A stretch of 64,000 bases of DNA from NCBI GenBank assembly GCA_905250075.1, contig CAJNOP010000355.1, forward strand, positions 109,360 to 173,359. The letters run 5' to 3'. Source of the stretch: Rotaria sp. Silwood1. Taxonomy: Eukaryota; Rotifera; Eurotatoria; Philodinida; Philodinidae. Made by a program: the position numbers and the translations under genes. The notes beneath the pieces are model-generated. The model ran no database searches, was not told where the DNA came from, and was given only the letters and a program-made list of their open reading frames with translations. This document shows, piece after piece, positions 12,201 to 22,468 of the stretch (positions are counted from its first letter, which is position 1; each line of letters begins with the position of its first letter).

Positions 12201-12870
12201 GCAAAAGAATTAGAAGATATATTTAGAAAAGAGTGTACTGCACGAGGTCTTTTTACTGGAGTTTGTCTGCCTCCATTAACTGGTGAACAATTACAAAAAC
12301 ATACGTTACTTCATAGTCTTTCTCGAGCATGGTTTCTCGGTGAGTGTTAAATGTATTTTTCTTTATTTAATATGAATTTTTGAATAAGGTGAAGCTAAAT
12401 TCAACCATCGTAACGATGCTATTCAAGCTGTGGCTCATGCTGGTCATGGTCGTGTACTTGTTTCTGATGGCAAAGTGATCAATGTCGAACGAAATACAAC
12501 TGGTGGCTTTGCTCGAGGTCATGTTTCTATTGAAACAGCAGGAAGAATTTTGATTATAGAATTTCAAAATGAAAATCTTGTGGCTCGTTTTGATGATGGA
12601 GAAATTATAGCAAGTGTTCCAGATTTAATCACACTTGTTGAACAGGATTCTGCTGAACCACTTGCGACTGAAATCATCAAATATGGTTATCGTGTTTCCG
12701 TACTTGTTCTTCCGACACCTGAACCATTAACGACACCGCTTGCTCTTCAACATCTCGGTTTAAAAGCGTTTGGTTATGATTTTCCTCATTACGAATATAT
12801 ACCATCTCATACACCAATCAAATCTGTTTGGGATGTTTTCTATAATAAACAGACTCATTCTCAGCAGTAA
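9287..12870 (+). CDS. Hydantoinase/oxoprolinase-DUF917 fusion protein, candidate HGT gene
   Basis: Nine exons (9287-9326, 9377-9409, 9439-9704, 9764-10318, 10373-10594, 10970-11152, 11207-11693, 11746-12339, 12389-12870) give 953 aa with all phases consistent. Residues 1-~590 are a hydantoinase-A/oxoprolinase-type, actin-like ATPase half: VGVDVGGTNTD at the N-terminus (phosphate-1 loop), VIDIGGTSFDIGVI near residue 277 and LCGGGSILI in exon 6. Residues from ~595 form a DUF917 (S-Me-THD) domain with GFMGAPTVS near 639, then YTGEIGGSNGL and CIDCDGLGRAFP. Such fusions are known mainly from fungi and bacteria and act on hydantoin- or lactam-type rings; the substrate here is unknown. Introns are mostly 30-60 bp, with one of 375 bp carrying a hairpin. 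Telomere-repeat foldbacks lie 306 bp upstream and 38 bp downstream, and no AATAAA occurs before the downstream one. Start chosen because it places VGVDVGGTNT at the N-terminus. Confidence 0.9.
10902..10924. repeat. Perfect 10-bp-arm hairpin in intron 5
   Basis: GGTGGTACAA-GGG-TTGTACCACC is a perfect inverted repeat with a 3-nt loop. It lies in the longest intron (10595-10969) of the hydantoinase/DUF917 gene, 45 bp before the acceptor. It could form a stem in the pre-mRNA or be a palindromic remnant. Confidence 0.85.
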
Positions 12871-12908
12871 CCAGATCCTATTACTAAACCAATCGTCTTG
12901 ATGTTTGA

Positions 12909-13139
12909 GGGTGGGTGTGGGTGTGGGTGTGGGGTGGAGTGTGGGTGTGGGTGTGTGGGTATGGGGTGTAGGTGTTGGTGTGGGTGTGAGTGTGGATGTG
13001 GGTGTGGGTGTGGATGTGTGTGTGGGTGACGGTGTGTATCTTCTCTTCACTACATCCACACCCACACCTCACACCCACACCGACTCACCCACACCCACGC
13101 CCCCACTCCCACCCACCCGACATCCCACACCTACACCCT
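12909..13139. repeat. Telomere-repeat foldback B
   Basis: The G-rich arm 12909-13030 consists of degenerate TGTGGG repeats. A ~22-bp loop contains GTGTATCTTCTCTTCACTAC, and the C-rich arm 13054-13139 follows. It starts 38 bp after the stop codon of the hydantoinase/DUF917 gene, so that gene's 3'UTR and poly(A) site must lie in or beyond this hairpin. An assembly gap follows 145 bp later. Confidence 0.9.
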
Positions 13140-13283
13140 GTTTTAGCAAAAAAAATCAATATTTTAGAACAAAGTTTTTTTCAGCAAAAATTGATCTTCA
13201 GTTATTTTATGATCGATATCTCATCTATAGTTGCAGTAATGATTACCAAAATTTCACTACACATACAACAAAAGATTCTCAAC

Positions 13284-13383
13284 NNNNNNNNNNNNNNNNN
13301 NNNNNNNNNNNNNNNNNNNNNNNNNNNNNNNNNNNNNNNNNNNNNNNNNNNNNNNNNNNNNNNNNNNNNNNNNNNNNNNNNNN
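13284..13383. other. Assembly gap (100 N)
   Basis: Exactly 100 N, the usual placeholder for a gap of unknown size. It lies just past telomere-repeat foldback B, so a misjoin or collapsed repeat here cannot be excluded. Confidence 0.99.
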
Positions 13384-13599
13384 TTCTCACAACGACACTA
13401 TTGAATTCAAATTGATATTTATGTTTGCCATTCAACGCAATTTTTTCTTAGCTGTATATAGAGTTAAAACTCAACTTTAAATATTGTTTTGTGCGTTTTT
13501 TTTTACGAAAATGATCAATTATACAAGAGTATGTATAGATGCGTGTTTAGCTAAGAAAATGGCAACAAGTTTTAATTCGAATATGTTACTTTACTTTTC

Positions 13600-13653
13600 G
13601 GGGTGTGGGTATGGGTAAGAAAGAATACTAGACTCATATCCACATTCACATCC
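13600..13653. repeat. Short telomere-repeat foldback C
   Basis: GGGGTGTGGGTATGGGTAAG, then a short loop (AAAGAATACTAGACT), then CATATCCACATTCACATCC. This is a minimal member of the same G-arm/C-arm family, with a 54-bp total span. Confidence 0.7.
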
Positions 13654-13920
13654 AACTTCGTTGTGTTTTGTATTTCAGTAGTCTTTAGCGAGGTTTTTGT
13701 CACTGTTTGGTGGCTCTCGCATTTGGTTTTTTTTTTGAATCGAAATGATACATTTGAGTTAAATAGAGTAATAATCAATAGTACATGTCACTCTTTATTT
13801 CTATAAAATCTACCAGAACAATTATTTTTTGTCTTTTAATTAAGTATCGAGAAGAATTCTTCGAAGAAAAAGTCACATTCGTGTAATATTCATTTGAGAA
13901 ACGATGCTAAATCAATTGGA

Positions 13921-16537
13921 TCATGTATATCTTTGTTCTTGTTCAACATAGGCTCGAACAAGAATCGAACCACCGTCATCTGTATATGCTGGTTGTGGTA
14001 GATGAGTCGTTTGGAAAGGAATATCTACACTTGGCATAGGACTATGCGAAAGTAGTGACAAAAGTGTCGTTCGTGTTACTGTTGTCCAATTGTGATCAAA
14101 ATGTGATGATGAATTGGAGAGAAAAGAATTGGCGCGTGCTAGACGTTTCATTGGTGTTAATGATTTTTTATTAATGTATTGTTCTCTGTACGTTATGGGC
14201 TCTTGAGATATGTTATTTTTGTTCATTGATTTATAAAAGACACGTTCTTCCTGACAATATTCACAAGGACTGTTCTTCTTTCCCAAAAATCTTTGACGAA
14301 TTCGTTCCCTGATAAATGAAAATCAATGCAATGTATAGAAATAGAAGAAACATATGTCAACATACCAGAAATCTCCAGGACACCATTGACAACAAAGAAA
14401 TAGACTCAATATACTAAGAGCTAGGAGTAACAATAAACCAAGGCTGATTCCTAATCCAAGAATTAGAGATTGATTATTAGACAATTCACTTGTTGTATTA
14501 GGTGCGATTGTTGGTGTTGTTGTTGAACTAGATGTTGAGGTTGTTGTGCTTGTTGTCATGGATGTGCTTGTGGAAGTAGTCGTCGATGTTGACGTTGTTG
14601 TTGTCATACAGGGTACAGATGACATGATCACTGTGAATGTTACACAATACTGTGATGATTGTACTTCTTCACTATTCCATAGCGGAAAAAAAACTATGAT
14701 AGTGATTAATAATTAGAAAGACGTTTTACCTGGTATAGGCAATGGTGCATAATTGTTGTGTCCCAAGTTGACTTGCCTGTGGTGTCCAAGTAAATGTGAC
14801 GTAAACAAGCGATGTATTTATTGACGAAGTTGTCAAGTTACTAATTTCAATACCATCAAACCCTTTTGAAATAATGACATCAGCAATATCAGTGGTACTG
14901 GGATTACACGAATTTATTACGGAAAGATTGAAACTATTAGTAACACCAACTGTTACTTCTAAACAACCTGTTAAAGGAAGAATAACAGGAGCATTGTAAC
15001 ATGCTGGATCTGGCATGACATAGATCAGGAATTGAACTGGTACTGAACTCATTGGAATAAGACTTGTCTCGTTGATAAAATCTTCCACCTGCAAAGAGGA
15101 AAATAAGACTAATTGAATAGATCGATTTTATATGTGAAATTAGTCGAAGAAACGTAATACTAATTCAGTTTAGAGTATTCGATAACGAAAAACAAGTTTT
15201 AAGCGTGCGATGCTTTAAAAGAAACTCTTGCTTCGTTCTTTACTTATTTTGATTTAATCGAGAGTAGTGATTATCACAATGATATCTCAACCGAAAAAAG
15301 GCAGATTTTTATATGAATAGGAATGAAAAACATTATGTTTGATTTCAGTCAAAATGACGAAGAAAATTCAGTACTATTTCAAATAAGTATTCAATAATTT
15401 ATCATTGTTTTCTCATATACTCACAAAAAAACTGCACTTATAAAGTATGGAAAAACATTGATGCACAATACAAAACTCTTTACCTGTCCGCAAACCTACC
15501 TGAATAGCAACTGCATACCAAGTATTAGATACAAGTCCTCGAAAGGTTAAAGTGCAGTTTGACAGAATGGTACCATTTGGTACACTAGTTGGATAACAGA
15601 TACTACCACATTCATCAATTGCTTGACGAGTAATATACGATGTGGTGGATGGTATCGTTGCTGTAGTTTCGAGTGTGGTGGTTGGGGTTGTTCCGACCGA
15701 ACAGGAAGGACTTGTTCCACATGTAGAACTAGTACAGCTGGTTCCTAAACAACTAGCACAATTACAGGGACATCTATACACGCACGTATTTCGACAATTG
15801 GTGCCATTGCATGAATAATGTGTTCTTTTTTTCCGAATTAGTACAACATTGTCGTCTATAGTTTCTTTTTTACCTTTGTAAGAAATAAACTCATGGTCCG
15901 ATCGCTTTCGTCTATTAATTCCGGGCTTATATTCAGACCAACGACATCTTATATCATCACCTTGGTTCGAGTCTGATACAGGTATTTGAATCTGTAGTGT
16001 CTTATTCACAATCGCGTATTGTGGAGAAACAACACTCGCTACAGGTGGAGTATTAATAAAACCATCGGATCGTATTCGAAGATCAATAAAACTCAAAATA
16101 GACCAATATAGACCACTTTTGGGTGGATTATTTAAGGCAAGCCAAGCACTTCCTTGATATGCTAGATAAAAATGTGCACTAGCATTAAGTGTAATATTAA
16201 CTGATCGTTGACTGGTCAATATGCCTAATGATGAACTAAATGAAGTACAATCAGTCAAAATATTGACTGGTTTGTTCGAATAACCACCATCAGTTGAACA
16301 ATCAGCAATACATGTCAAATTAGCATTTGCACTACTTCGACCACTTGTAGAAATTGGTACATTTGTTGCACAGGTTATGGTTGGATAGGACCACCAATAA
16401 GATTGTATAATAGATATTTGAACTGAACTCGAATTATTATAGGGATTTATTGGTGCCCATCTGATGTTTCCACCATTGAAGTGCACTTCGTCAGAGATAG
16501 GGAACAGTAATAATATAATCAAGAATAAAATGGGCAT
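13921..16537 (-). CDS. Type I single-pass membrane protein, Thr-rich stalk, unknown function
   Basis: Four exons (16537-15500, 15088-14730, 14671-14366, 14308-13921) give 696 aa with consistent phases. An N-terminal signal peptide (MPILFLIILLLFPIS) leads into an ectodomain with HFNGGNIRW, an opening seen in other metazoan uncharacterised secreted proteins. A dibasic stretch (RRKR) and a Cys-rich patch near residues 240-275 follow. A Thr/Ser-rich mucin-like stalk precedes one transmembrane helix at about 534-560 (LILGLGISLGLLLLLALSIL). The cytoplasmic tail of ~130 aa contains a CEYC motif. The protein probably sits at the cell surface with a glycosylated stalk; many NxS/T sites are present. 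I do not recognise the family. A pyrimidine tract and AG lie 20 nt upstream of the ATG. Confidence 0.82.
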
Positions 16538-16680
16538 TCCGGTAAGAAATGAAAATCTAAAAATTGTGTCTGCTGATTAATTGTATGATACTACATATCA
16601 AATTGCTGTGACTATCGTATATAGACTTCTTGATTGAGTAGTGATACGCCCGTTAATTTCGCACACTTATGCAGATACAA
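16538..16680. other. 5' flank of membrane protein gene
   Basis: CAATTTTTAG on the minus strand ends 20 nt before the start codon and resembles a splice acceptor. Nothing else is seen. Confidence 0.45.
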
Positions 16681-16681
16681 G

Positions 16682-17234
16682 TACGGGTACCCGATCCGTA
16701 GGCTATATTACTCTTATGAATTACTGATAGCTTAGCAGAACGACCGAGCTGAATGATTCCGAGCTTTGGAAACAATCGGATTTTACTAGAACCAACCGGA
16801 AAGATGAGAGAAATATTACTGTATCCGGTAGAAAGCACCGAAAATTAATGGAACATAGAAGCAGTATTCTGGCCGCAAAGTTTCCCGATTTTTTCCGATG
16901 TTTTATGACCGTTTCCTGTGAGACAGAACAGGAAGTTGACATGAAGTCACCGCGAAAAATCGGAGACTTTTCGATCTGAAACACGGCTTTCAAGCTCCCT
17001 CGATTTTCGGTTTTTCTCTTGCTGAAATCGTCACATACTTCTTGACCTGGGGACCAAACAACTATGTGTTCTAGGACGCTGCTGATAAACAGAGGTATTA
17101 AAAATACATATTTTCAGATTTTTTTTATGAATACACTGTTAAAAATTAAGTTTGTGTCATCACAAATCGTTATTTTTCATACCCATACCCGTACTCAGGT
17201 ACGGGTATCCGATCCGCGGGTTGCAATACTCTAG
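16682..17234. repeat. Direct-repeat-bounded segment (ACGGGTA[C/T]CCGATCCG)
   Basis: The motif ACGGGTACCCGATCCG with trailing ATTACTCT (16683-16714) recurs in the same orientation as ACGGGTATCCGATCCG with trailing AATACTCT (17200-17234). The right copy is preceded by ATACCCGTAC-TCAG-GTACGGGTAT, a near-perfect palindrome. The ~520 bp between them has no gene. This may be an eroded repeat element with terminal direct repeats. Confidence 0.5.
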
Positions 17235-18546
17235 TTGAACAGTGTAAAGGTGGTTTCGTTAGAAAGGCAAGTTTAGTACATATGCTTGGTTGGAAAACTT
17301 TAACGATTTTCAAGACATTTGCATTCGATGTTTGTCTCCCTACTTGTCATATCGATATGATTAACATACGAATAAATCGATAAGAAAATAACTTATCACA
17401 GATTGAAAAACCTACTATAAAAAAGTGATAGGATTTGTAGTTTATCATCATCGCATTTGGTAATACAAGGAAAATGTTTGATTAGAGTAATGTGTAAATC
17501 AGTTTGTTTTCTGAGATTGTCGTGTGAACGATCATCATTAAATTAAAAAAAACAGTGACTGCCTTCCTTTCTGTCATTCAAAAAAATAATTAGGTTTTTT
17601 TTTCAAACAAATGAAAATGCTCACATAAATTTCAGATCATAGTGGAAAAATGAAAATGTTTCACCGAGTTTGATATATTTGCTTATACGAAGCCATATTA
17701 ACAATAATAACTTTTTTCAAGTGACTTATGCAAAAAAAGGAGAAAGAAAGTATGTATAACATTTTCTGAGTCGAACGAATCTGGATCCATCACGAAACTA
17801 TCGAACTCTCGCAAAGATCTATATAAAAAAAACCCATAGTTGCTTTTCTCATGGCAGTCATTACGATCGAATTCTCTAACCTTGAAAGGATAGCTAGAAA
17901 GCGTGTTTTTTACTGATAGCATATGCAAAGATGCCCTATTGTATCAAAAATTCAATTATAATCATAGACATACGAATCTGTTCATGTATTATAAAAAAAT
18001 AAATTAACGAATAGTCATACACGTTTCAACACTTTTGAAGAAGTTGAAAGAGCGCAAACTGATTGATTTTTTTTTTCAAATAATTGTAATATATGATTCG
18101 CATTGCTCCTCTAGATCATAATCAGAGAGAGTCAAATGAATTTTTAATACCGTAGGAAAGAATGATGGATATTGAACTAACAATTTTTCTGACACAGACA
18201 TTGACTTTCTATCAAAATTTTCTAACAATTAACGACTAATTTCAATCATACAGGAGAAAGAACGTTCAGAATATTCTTTTGTTATTTTATTTCGATGAGA
18301 GCATTTCCTTCATTATTCAACAAAAATAGAGACGAGTTGAAATGAACATTGTTGGCAAAACAGTTATATTTAACCAAAATCATACTTGGTAACGAATACG
18401 TTCAAAGACGTCTTCTAATCAACACTGAGTATCAACCATTTGTATATTGATTCGATTCCCTCACTAACCATTGAATAATGTCTCTGTATATTTAAGATCA
18501 ACGAAGCAGGTAGCAGAGAAATCAAAGGATGGGTGTCCTACCATCG
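17235..18546. other. Intergenic, no gene recognised
   Basis: AT-rich sequence without a convincing exon until the short frame around 18471-18546, which runs straight into telomere-repeat foldback D. I cannot assign it to a gene. Confidence 0.4.
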
Positions 18547-18642
18547 AGGGTGTGGGTGAAAGTGTGAGTGACGGTGACGGTGTGGGTGTCCACGCAAAGA
18601 ACATTCACACCCACACCCCACGGCCGTCCACACCCACACCCA
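18547..18642. repeat. Telomere-repeat foldback D
   Basis: G-rich GGTGTGGGTGAAAGTGTGAG through 18590, loop CCACGCAAAGAACATT, then C-rich CACACCCACACCCCACGG through 18642. Immediately after it the sequence CAATTCAG|CAACTTATATAGCTG|GTAAGT-like begins, which is nearly duplicated ~60 bp downstream. Confidence 0.85.
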
Positions 18643-18780
18643 ATTCAGCAACTTATATAGCTGTAAGTATCAATCACATTAAATTCAATTTTTCTTTTAT
18701 TTAGATTTGGTCCAACAACTTATAAAGCTGTAAGTATGAATTAAATAAAATAAATAACTTCATTTTTTCATTTAGGTTTG
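18643..18780 (+). repeat. Duplicated mini-exon-like unit (~60 bp period)
   Basis: CAACTTATATAGCT|GTAAGTAT at ~18650 recurs as CAACTTATAAAGCT|GTAAGTAT at ~18712. Both are followed by an AT-rich intron-like stretch ending in a pyrimidine tract and TTTAG. They look like two copies of a small exon with its donor, possibly part of the exon cluster that continues to 22.5 kb. The coding phase is not resolved. Confidence 0.45.
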
Positions 18781-18823
18781 AACACAGATTGATCGAAGTC
18801 AAGATACAAAGTTTGGTTTGCAC

Positions 18824-19126
18824 TGGGTGTGGGTGTGAATGTTGGTGGGTGTGGGTGGGATGTGTGGGTGTGAGTGTGGGTGTGTGGGTGTGAGTGTGGG
18901 TGTGAGTGTTGGTGGGTGTGGGTGTGGGTATGGTTGTCTTTATGTGAAGCCAGAGACCAACACTCTACACCCACACCCACATCCACACGTCCACACCCAC
19001 ACCCACACTCACACCCACACACCCACACCCACCCACACTTACACACCCACCCACACCCACACCCACACTTACACTCACACCCCAACCCACACCCACACCC
19101 ACTCACACCCACACCCACACCTACCC
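18824..19126. repeat. Telomere-repeat foldback E (largest)
   Basis: The G-rich arm 18824-18935 consists of degenerate TGTGGG units. A loop of about 30 bp contains GTCTTTATGTGAAGCCAGAG, and the C-rich arm 18964-19126 follows. Total ~300 bp. Open frames across it on both strands are repeat artefacts. Confidence 0.9.
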
Positions 19127-19342
19127 TAGTTCTGCGACCACAGAACTTATGTTCAGAAAGATTTTTATCATCAAATAAATGTATTTGTGTTGAAAACAAG
19201 CTAGTTGAGACATTATATAAACTTTGCTTTTCTTCTAAGACTCACGAGATTCGGGTCACAAAAATCAAAATTAGATCAAAACAAATACCATATTCTCAAC
19301 TCAGATCAAAAAGAGATCTGACTTATAAATATTTGAACTATT

Positions 19343-19422
19343 TGGGTGTCGGTGTAGGATATGAGTGCATGGAGTTTTTTTCAATCACAGCCATACGGAC
19401 AAGCAAACCCACACCCATATCC
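19343..19422. repeat. Telomere-repeat foldback F
   Basis: GGGTGTCGGTGTAGGATATG, a loop of about 45 bp, then AACCCACACCCATATCC. Just to its right begins the sequence TCTCGTGAAAATAATCTTGT, which also occurs at ~22326 (TTATCGTGAAAATAATCTTG). There it is preceded by unrelated non-telomeric sequence, so the foldback boundary can be read off the paralogue. Confidence 0.75.
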
Positions 19423-19605
19423 TGTCTTCTCGTGAAAATAATCTTGTTAGACATAGGATTCGGTTCAGAAGCATGTTTCTCATATTAATAACATCAATAC
19501 ATTTTTTTTTCTTTTAGGATTTTCTTTGAACATTAATTATGGGAACCATGCCTTACACATAATATTTTATGGAGGTAAGAGAAAAGTGTTCATGCCAGCG
19601 TTGAG

Positions 19606-19651
19606 TTGGGTGTGGATGTGAATGAAGAAGACACTCACACCACAACCCATT
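19606..19651. repeat. Short telomere-repeat foldback G (in repeated intron)
   Basis: TTGGGTGTGGATGTG, loop AATGAAGAAGA, then CACTCACACCACAACCCA. It lies 32 bp inside the intron after the 57-bp exon at 19518. The equivalent introns after the 22074 and 22412 exons share the first ~30 bp but lack this hairpin. Confidence 0.8.
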
Positions 19652-19915
19652 CATCTTAATCTCGAGCATGCTGACGAAAAGTGACTTTTGGTCAGGGGAG
19701 GAAGAAGTGGTTAGCAAAAACAATTTGTGTTAACCCTACTTGTTAGTCGCAAATTACAATGAGGTTTTATACACAAAGAGGTATCTATCATTCCCATTTC
19801 TAAGCGCACCTAGTTTTTTTTTATCTAGTCTTATTCATTCATGGAAGAAAGTTCTCTAAAGGGAAATTGATTTTGAAAGGTAATCTAAAACAACTACACT
19901 TTACAAAAAATAGAT

Positions 19916-21210
19916 GGCACTAGATCAATTCGTCGCAAGTCAATTTGTCGCATCCAATTCGTCGCAATCAATTCGTCGCACAATCAATTTGTCGCACGTC
20001 AATTTGTCGCAATCTATTCGTCGCATCTCTCATTATAAATTTCCCGTATCAGAGTTTGATCTTGCGGGAAAATGATACATAGACAGAAATGAAATGACGT
20101 ATTCAGAGAATAGAAAATAACAACATCTTGTAATTTCATCAAACTACAGAAAAAAAACCGATGTTTTTGTTCGTTTTTCGACGAAATTTTAAATAGGACG
20201 TATGTATTCCACCTGTCTCCAACCAGTAGTGTCAAACTTGAAACTTGAGTTCAATTGAGTTTTCAAGTTTCAACTTTCAACTTTCAATCTAATTTCAGAT
20301 GACTTTTCCGGCCAGTCCTTTCGCGGCACCCACAGCCGCTGCAATGTGATGTGTGCATAGTGTGGCCACTTCTTTCGCGATCAGTCCCTTCGCGGTCAGT
20401 CCTTTTGCGGCCAGTCCTTTCGCGGCACCCACAGCAAGTGCGATGTGATGTGTGTCATAGTGTGGCCACTCCTTTCGCAGCACCCACAGCAGCTGCGATG
20501 TGATGTGCGTCGTAGTGTGGCCACTCCTTTCGCAGCACCCACAGCAGCTGCGATGTGATGTGCGTCGTAGTGTGGCCACTCCTTTCGTGATCAGTTCCTT
20601 CGCGGTCAGTCCTTTTGCGGCCAGTTCTTTCGCAGCACCCACAACAGGTGCGATGTGATGTGTGTCGTAGTGTGGCCAATCCTTTCGCGGCACCCACAGC
20701 AGGTGCGATGTGATGTGTGTCGTAGTGTGGCACCTCCTTTCGCGGTCAGTTCCTTCGCGGTCAGTCCTTTTGTGGCCAGTTCTTTCGCGACACCCACAGC
20801 AGCGGCAATGTGATGTGTGTCGTATTGTGGCCACTCCTTTCGCGAGCAGTCCCTTCACGGCTAGTTCTTTTGCGGCCAGTCCTTTCGTAGTAACTTGAAA
20901 GTTGAAAGTTGAAACTTAAAACTTGAAAACTCAATTGAATTCAAGTTTCAAGTTTTACATATATGTCTCCAACATGTCAGTCATCGAATAATATCTCGAA
21001 AAACATGTTACTTAGTATTTTTAAATTACTAAACATAACTAATTCGAATAATCGGCGTTCCCCGTTGACTATCATAAAAAAATATGTAATGAGAGAATGA
21101 TGCGACGAATAGATTGCGACGAATTGATGTGCGACTAATTGATTGTGCGACGAATTGATTGCGACGAATTGAACGCGACGAATTGACTCGCGACGAATTG
21201 ATCGGTCACC
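19916..21210. mobile_element. Nested-palindrome foldback element, 1295 bp, 8-bp TSD
   Basis: The element is flanked by an exact 8-bp duplication AAATAGAT (19908-19915 and 21211-21218). The ends are inverted (GGCACTAGATCAATTCGTCGC against GGTGACCGATCAATTCGTCGC when reversed). Each end carries seven copies of a TCAATTCGTCGCA-like motif, in opposite orientation on the two sides. Inside this is a second inverted pair (20232-20288 and 20891-20956, built from ACTTGAAAGTTGAAA). The core, 20295-20890, is an imperfect tandem array. No transposase frame is present. The 8-bp TSD and GG-starting ends suggest a non-autonomous hAT-type or similar element. Confidence 0.88.
20295..20890. repeat. Tandem array (~60-bp units) inside the foldback element
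   Basis: About seven imperfect copies of a unit containing CACCCACAGCAGCTGCGATG, TGTGGCCACTCC and CTTTCGCG(G/A). They alternate with shorter linkers rich in GCGGTCAGTCC. The minus-strand open frames across it (20295-20858 and others) are repeat translations, not genes. Confidence 0.85.
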
Positions 21211-21218
21211 AAATAGAT

Positions 21219-22005
21219 AGCTTTGTTTTGTTTTGATTTCATTTTTCTCTGGATCAGTGTGTGATGCAAAAGCTAATGCCGCTAAGGGTACCCCTCTTTG
21301 CCAAGATTTTTGAAGAACGGCTCATCAGAAAAATTTGAAATTTATGGAGCACATACATCTCGATCAGTAGAGAAAAAGTTGTCATAGACTCAAAGTTCTC
21401 CAACGCTGTCTTCTATGATACATTGAGTTCACAATTTCGAAAAACTGCTCTAATTTTCGCCCCCGTTTCTTCAAGATCCTCCATTCAATTGAGCTGAAAC
21501 TTCTTTTACAGATACTAGACAGGATTTTCACTGGGTATTTATTTGACATGTCTTTATCTTTCGCCCTCCAAATAAAAAAGTCAAAATATCGTTGGTGCAC
21601 TATATAACATTTTTTTTTTGAATTAGTGCTTTTTGTGTAAGAGTTACCAAAAATCAAAAGAACCGTATTTTTTTAAACGAGAAAAATACCCATTCCAAAC
21701 TGTGTCTAGTATATGTGACAAAAATTTCAGCTTGATCTGGCTTACTGCGTCAAAGAAAAGCTCCGTTTCTGCATCTTTTTTAAGAAAAAAGTCGTTTTGA
21801 GAAAGAAGCAACACAATGAACAGTTTTTGCTATATTCATTATGTAAATTTGATTCTTTTCTCTTATTTTTTTTTAGTTTGAAGGTATCCTTTGGGCCTCA
21901 AAATGCAGTCAGTAGATAGGTACCACTTGAGAATATAAAATGACCATAAAATATCAAAAACAAAAAAACTAAAAATTTTGAATCAGGAAAGGGGAGCACT
22001 GTTAA
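21219..22005. other. Second insertion or diverged intron sequence
   Basis: Compared with the 22.13-22.41 kb intron, the expected continuation of the repeated intron stops near 21258 and resumes near 22005 (CAGGAACGC...TTAATAACATCAAT). The ~750 bp between them is unrelated, has no gene, and is probably another interspersed repeat. Confidence 0.45.
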
Positions 22006-22468
22006 GCATAGAACGTGGCTCAGGAACGCTTTTTTCAAGTTAATAACATCAATGAATGTTTTTTTTATTTTAGGTACTGTTCGTCAATTTAGTTTTAGTT
22101 ATCGTTTTCAAGGATTACAAGTTAAATTAGGTAAGAAAAAATTGTTCTTATCAGAGTATTTCTATTTTTAGAGTTAACTAGTTTTTCTTGTCTAGTCTCA
22201 TTTATTTATAAAAGAAAGCTTTGTATATGGATAGTAATTTTAAACTGTAATCCTCAACGGTTATACTTTACAACAAAAATTGATAATTTTGTTTTGTTAT
22301 GGTTTCATTTTGCTCTGAATACTGTCTTATCGTGAAAATAATCTTGTTAGACATAGGATCCGGTTCAGAAGCGTGCTTTTCAATTTAATAACATCAATCA
22401 GTGTTTTTTAGGTATTATTTGGAACAGAGGTGTTACAAATCTTGTTGGACGAATACGATTTTACGGAG

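Larger units (their letters stand above)
19518..22468 (+). other. Cluster of repeated 57-bp phase-1 exons (possible gene fragment)
   Basis: Three segments, 19518-19574, 22074-22130 and 22412-22468, are each exactly 57 bp and preceded by a pyrimidine tract plus AG. Each is followed by GTAAG and is open in the same phase (1-1). They encode similar 19-residue strips: GFSLNINYGNHALHIIFYG, GTVRQFSFSYRFQGLQVKLG and GIIWNRGVTNLVGRIRFYG. The flanking introns are also alike (AATAACATCAAT before each exon, GTGTTCAT-like sequence after). This is tandem exon duplication of beta-strand-like units. The first two vaguely recall the opening strands of a C2 domain, which I cannot confirm. The start and end of the transcript are unclear. 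Confidence 0.5.

Noticed and set aside
8747-13139. CRISPR-like or bacterial contamination explanation for the hydantoinase/DUF917 gene
   Set aside because: The gene has eight in-phase GT-AG introns and the same telomere-type repeats as the rest of the window, so it belongs to the eukaryotic genome.
18824-19126. A single ancestral chromosome end-to-end fusion as the origin of the repeats
   Set aside because: The arm order fits a fusion, but eleven separate hairpins in one window, one absent from paralogous introns, cannot come from one fusion event.
20295-20858. 187-codon minus-strand frame rich in HTTHIT/CGC repeats
   Set aside because: It is the tandem core of the foldback element, open in several frames because of its period.
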